From the NCBI GenBank assembly GCA_051651625.1, contig JBOFSQ010000009.1, forward strand, positions 1 through 22,758: 22,758 bases of DNA, in the 5' to 3' direction. Within the stretch, counting starts at the first letter, position 1, and every line of letters begins with the position of its first letter. Shown piece by piece: positions 22,714 through 22,758 of the stretch. The DNA comes from JBOFSQ01 sp051651625 (lineage in GTDB: Bacteria > Planctomycetota > Planctomycetia > Pirellulales > Thermoguttaceae). The position numbers and the translations under genes were made by a program. The notes beneath the pieces are model-generated. The model was not told the origin of the DNA. It did not search any database and saw only the letters and a list, made by a program, of their open reading frames with translations.

Positions 22714-22758
22714 ATGAACAATTTACGCGCGATTCAAATGGATGTAAATCCTGTTAAG
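22714..22758 (+). CDS. Start of a gene running off the window
   Basis: Fifteen codons (beginning MNNLRAIQMDVNPVK) follow a strong Shine-Dalgarno AAAGGAG at 22701-22707, six bases before the ATG, and a good promoter at 22582. Too little is present to name the product. Confidence 0.55.
   Translation, partial: MNNLRAIQMDVNPVK

Noticed and set aside
1..22758. tRNA or rRNA genes
   Set aside because: I saw no T-arm/acceptor combination or conserved rRNA stretch on either strand. This was by eye; tRNAscan-SE would settle it.

Overview
The window looks like chromosomal DNA from a planctomycete (Planctomycetota, probably Pirellulales-like). The evidence is a fused SecD-SecF translocase, an ECF sigma factor carrying a long multi-pass membrane tail, secreted Cys-rich proteins of the planctomycete 'YTV' style, a Sulfotransf_3-type sulfotransferase, a Gfo/Idh/MocA oxidoreductase, a small two-helix membrane protein with a YAATRHE motif, and sparse Shine-Dalgarno use. 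This assignment is inference from gene content; there is no rRNA in the window. I found no tRNA, rRNA, CRISPR array or intact insertion sequence.

Layout, left to right. 1-1658: half of a structured repeat, a secreted GH16 beta-glucanase, a nested inverted repeat and rsfS (ribosome silencing factor). 1857-2732: Cys-rich secreted protein, convergent with the rpmB-queG pair (2827-4184, minus strand, coupled through a GTGA overlap). 4438-5223: a second Cys-rich secreted protein. 5593-8171: galK and a Gfo/Idh/MocA oxidoreductase, both minus. 8427-11675: secDF, minus, divergent from an ankyrin-repeat protein (11954-14182). 14312-16363: ECF sigma-membrane fusion. 16693-18041: a membrane-anchored acyl-carrier-like protein and a CheX-like protein. 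18186-21517: cimA (citramalate synthase), a small membrane protein and a sulfotransferase. 21518-22758: decayed remains of an Rpn/PD-(D/E)XK nuclease interrupted by a structured element and bracketed by 140-bp direct repeats, then the first 15 codons of another gene.

Most genes are ordinary housekeeping or planctomycete accessory genes, mostly single or in pairs, so I see no large operon. Biosynthesis and translation are represented by cimA, rsfS, rpmB and queG; sugar metabolism by GH16, galK and Gfo/Idh; export by secDF; and signalling candidates are ankyrin, ECF-TM and CheX-like.

The most unusual content is between the genes. At least five families of dispersed, strongly folded repeats occupy nearly every larger gap. 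One is a module of about 95 nt whose stems differ in sequence between three copies but stay paired, with compensatory changes in every helix. Another is a long hairpin holding three internal hairpins. A third is a nested hairpin that always carries the same one-sided flank.
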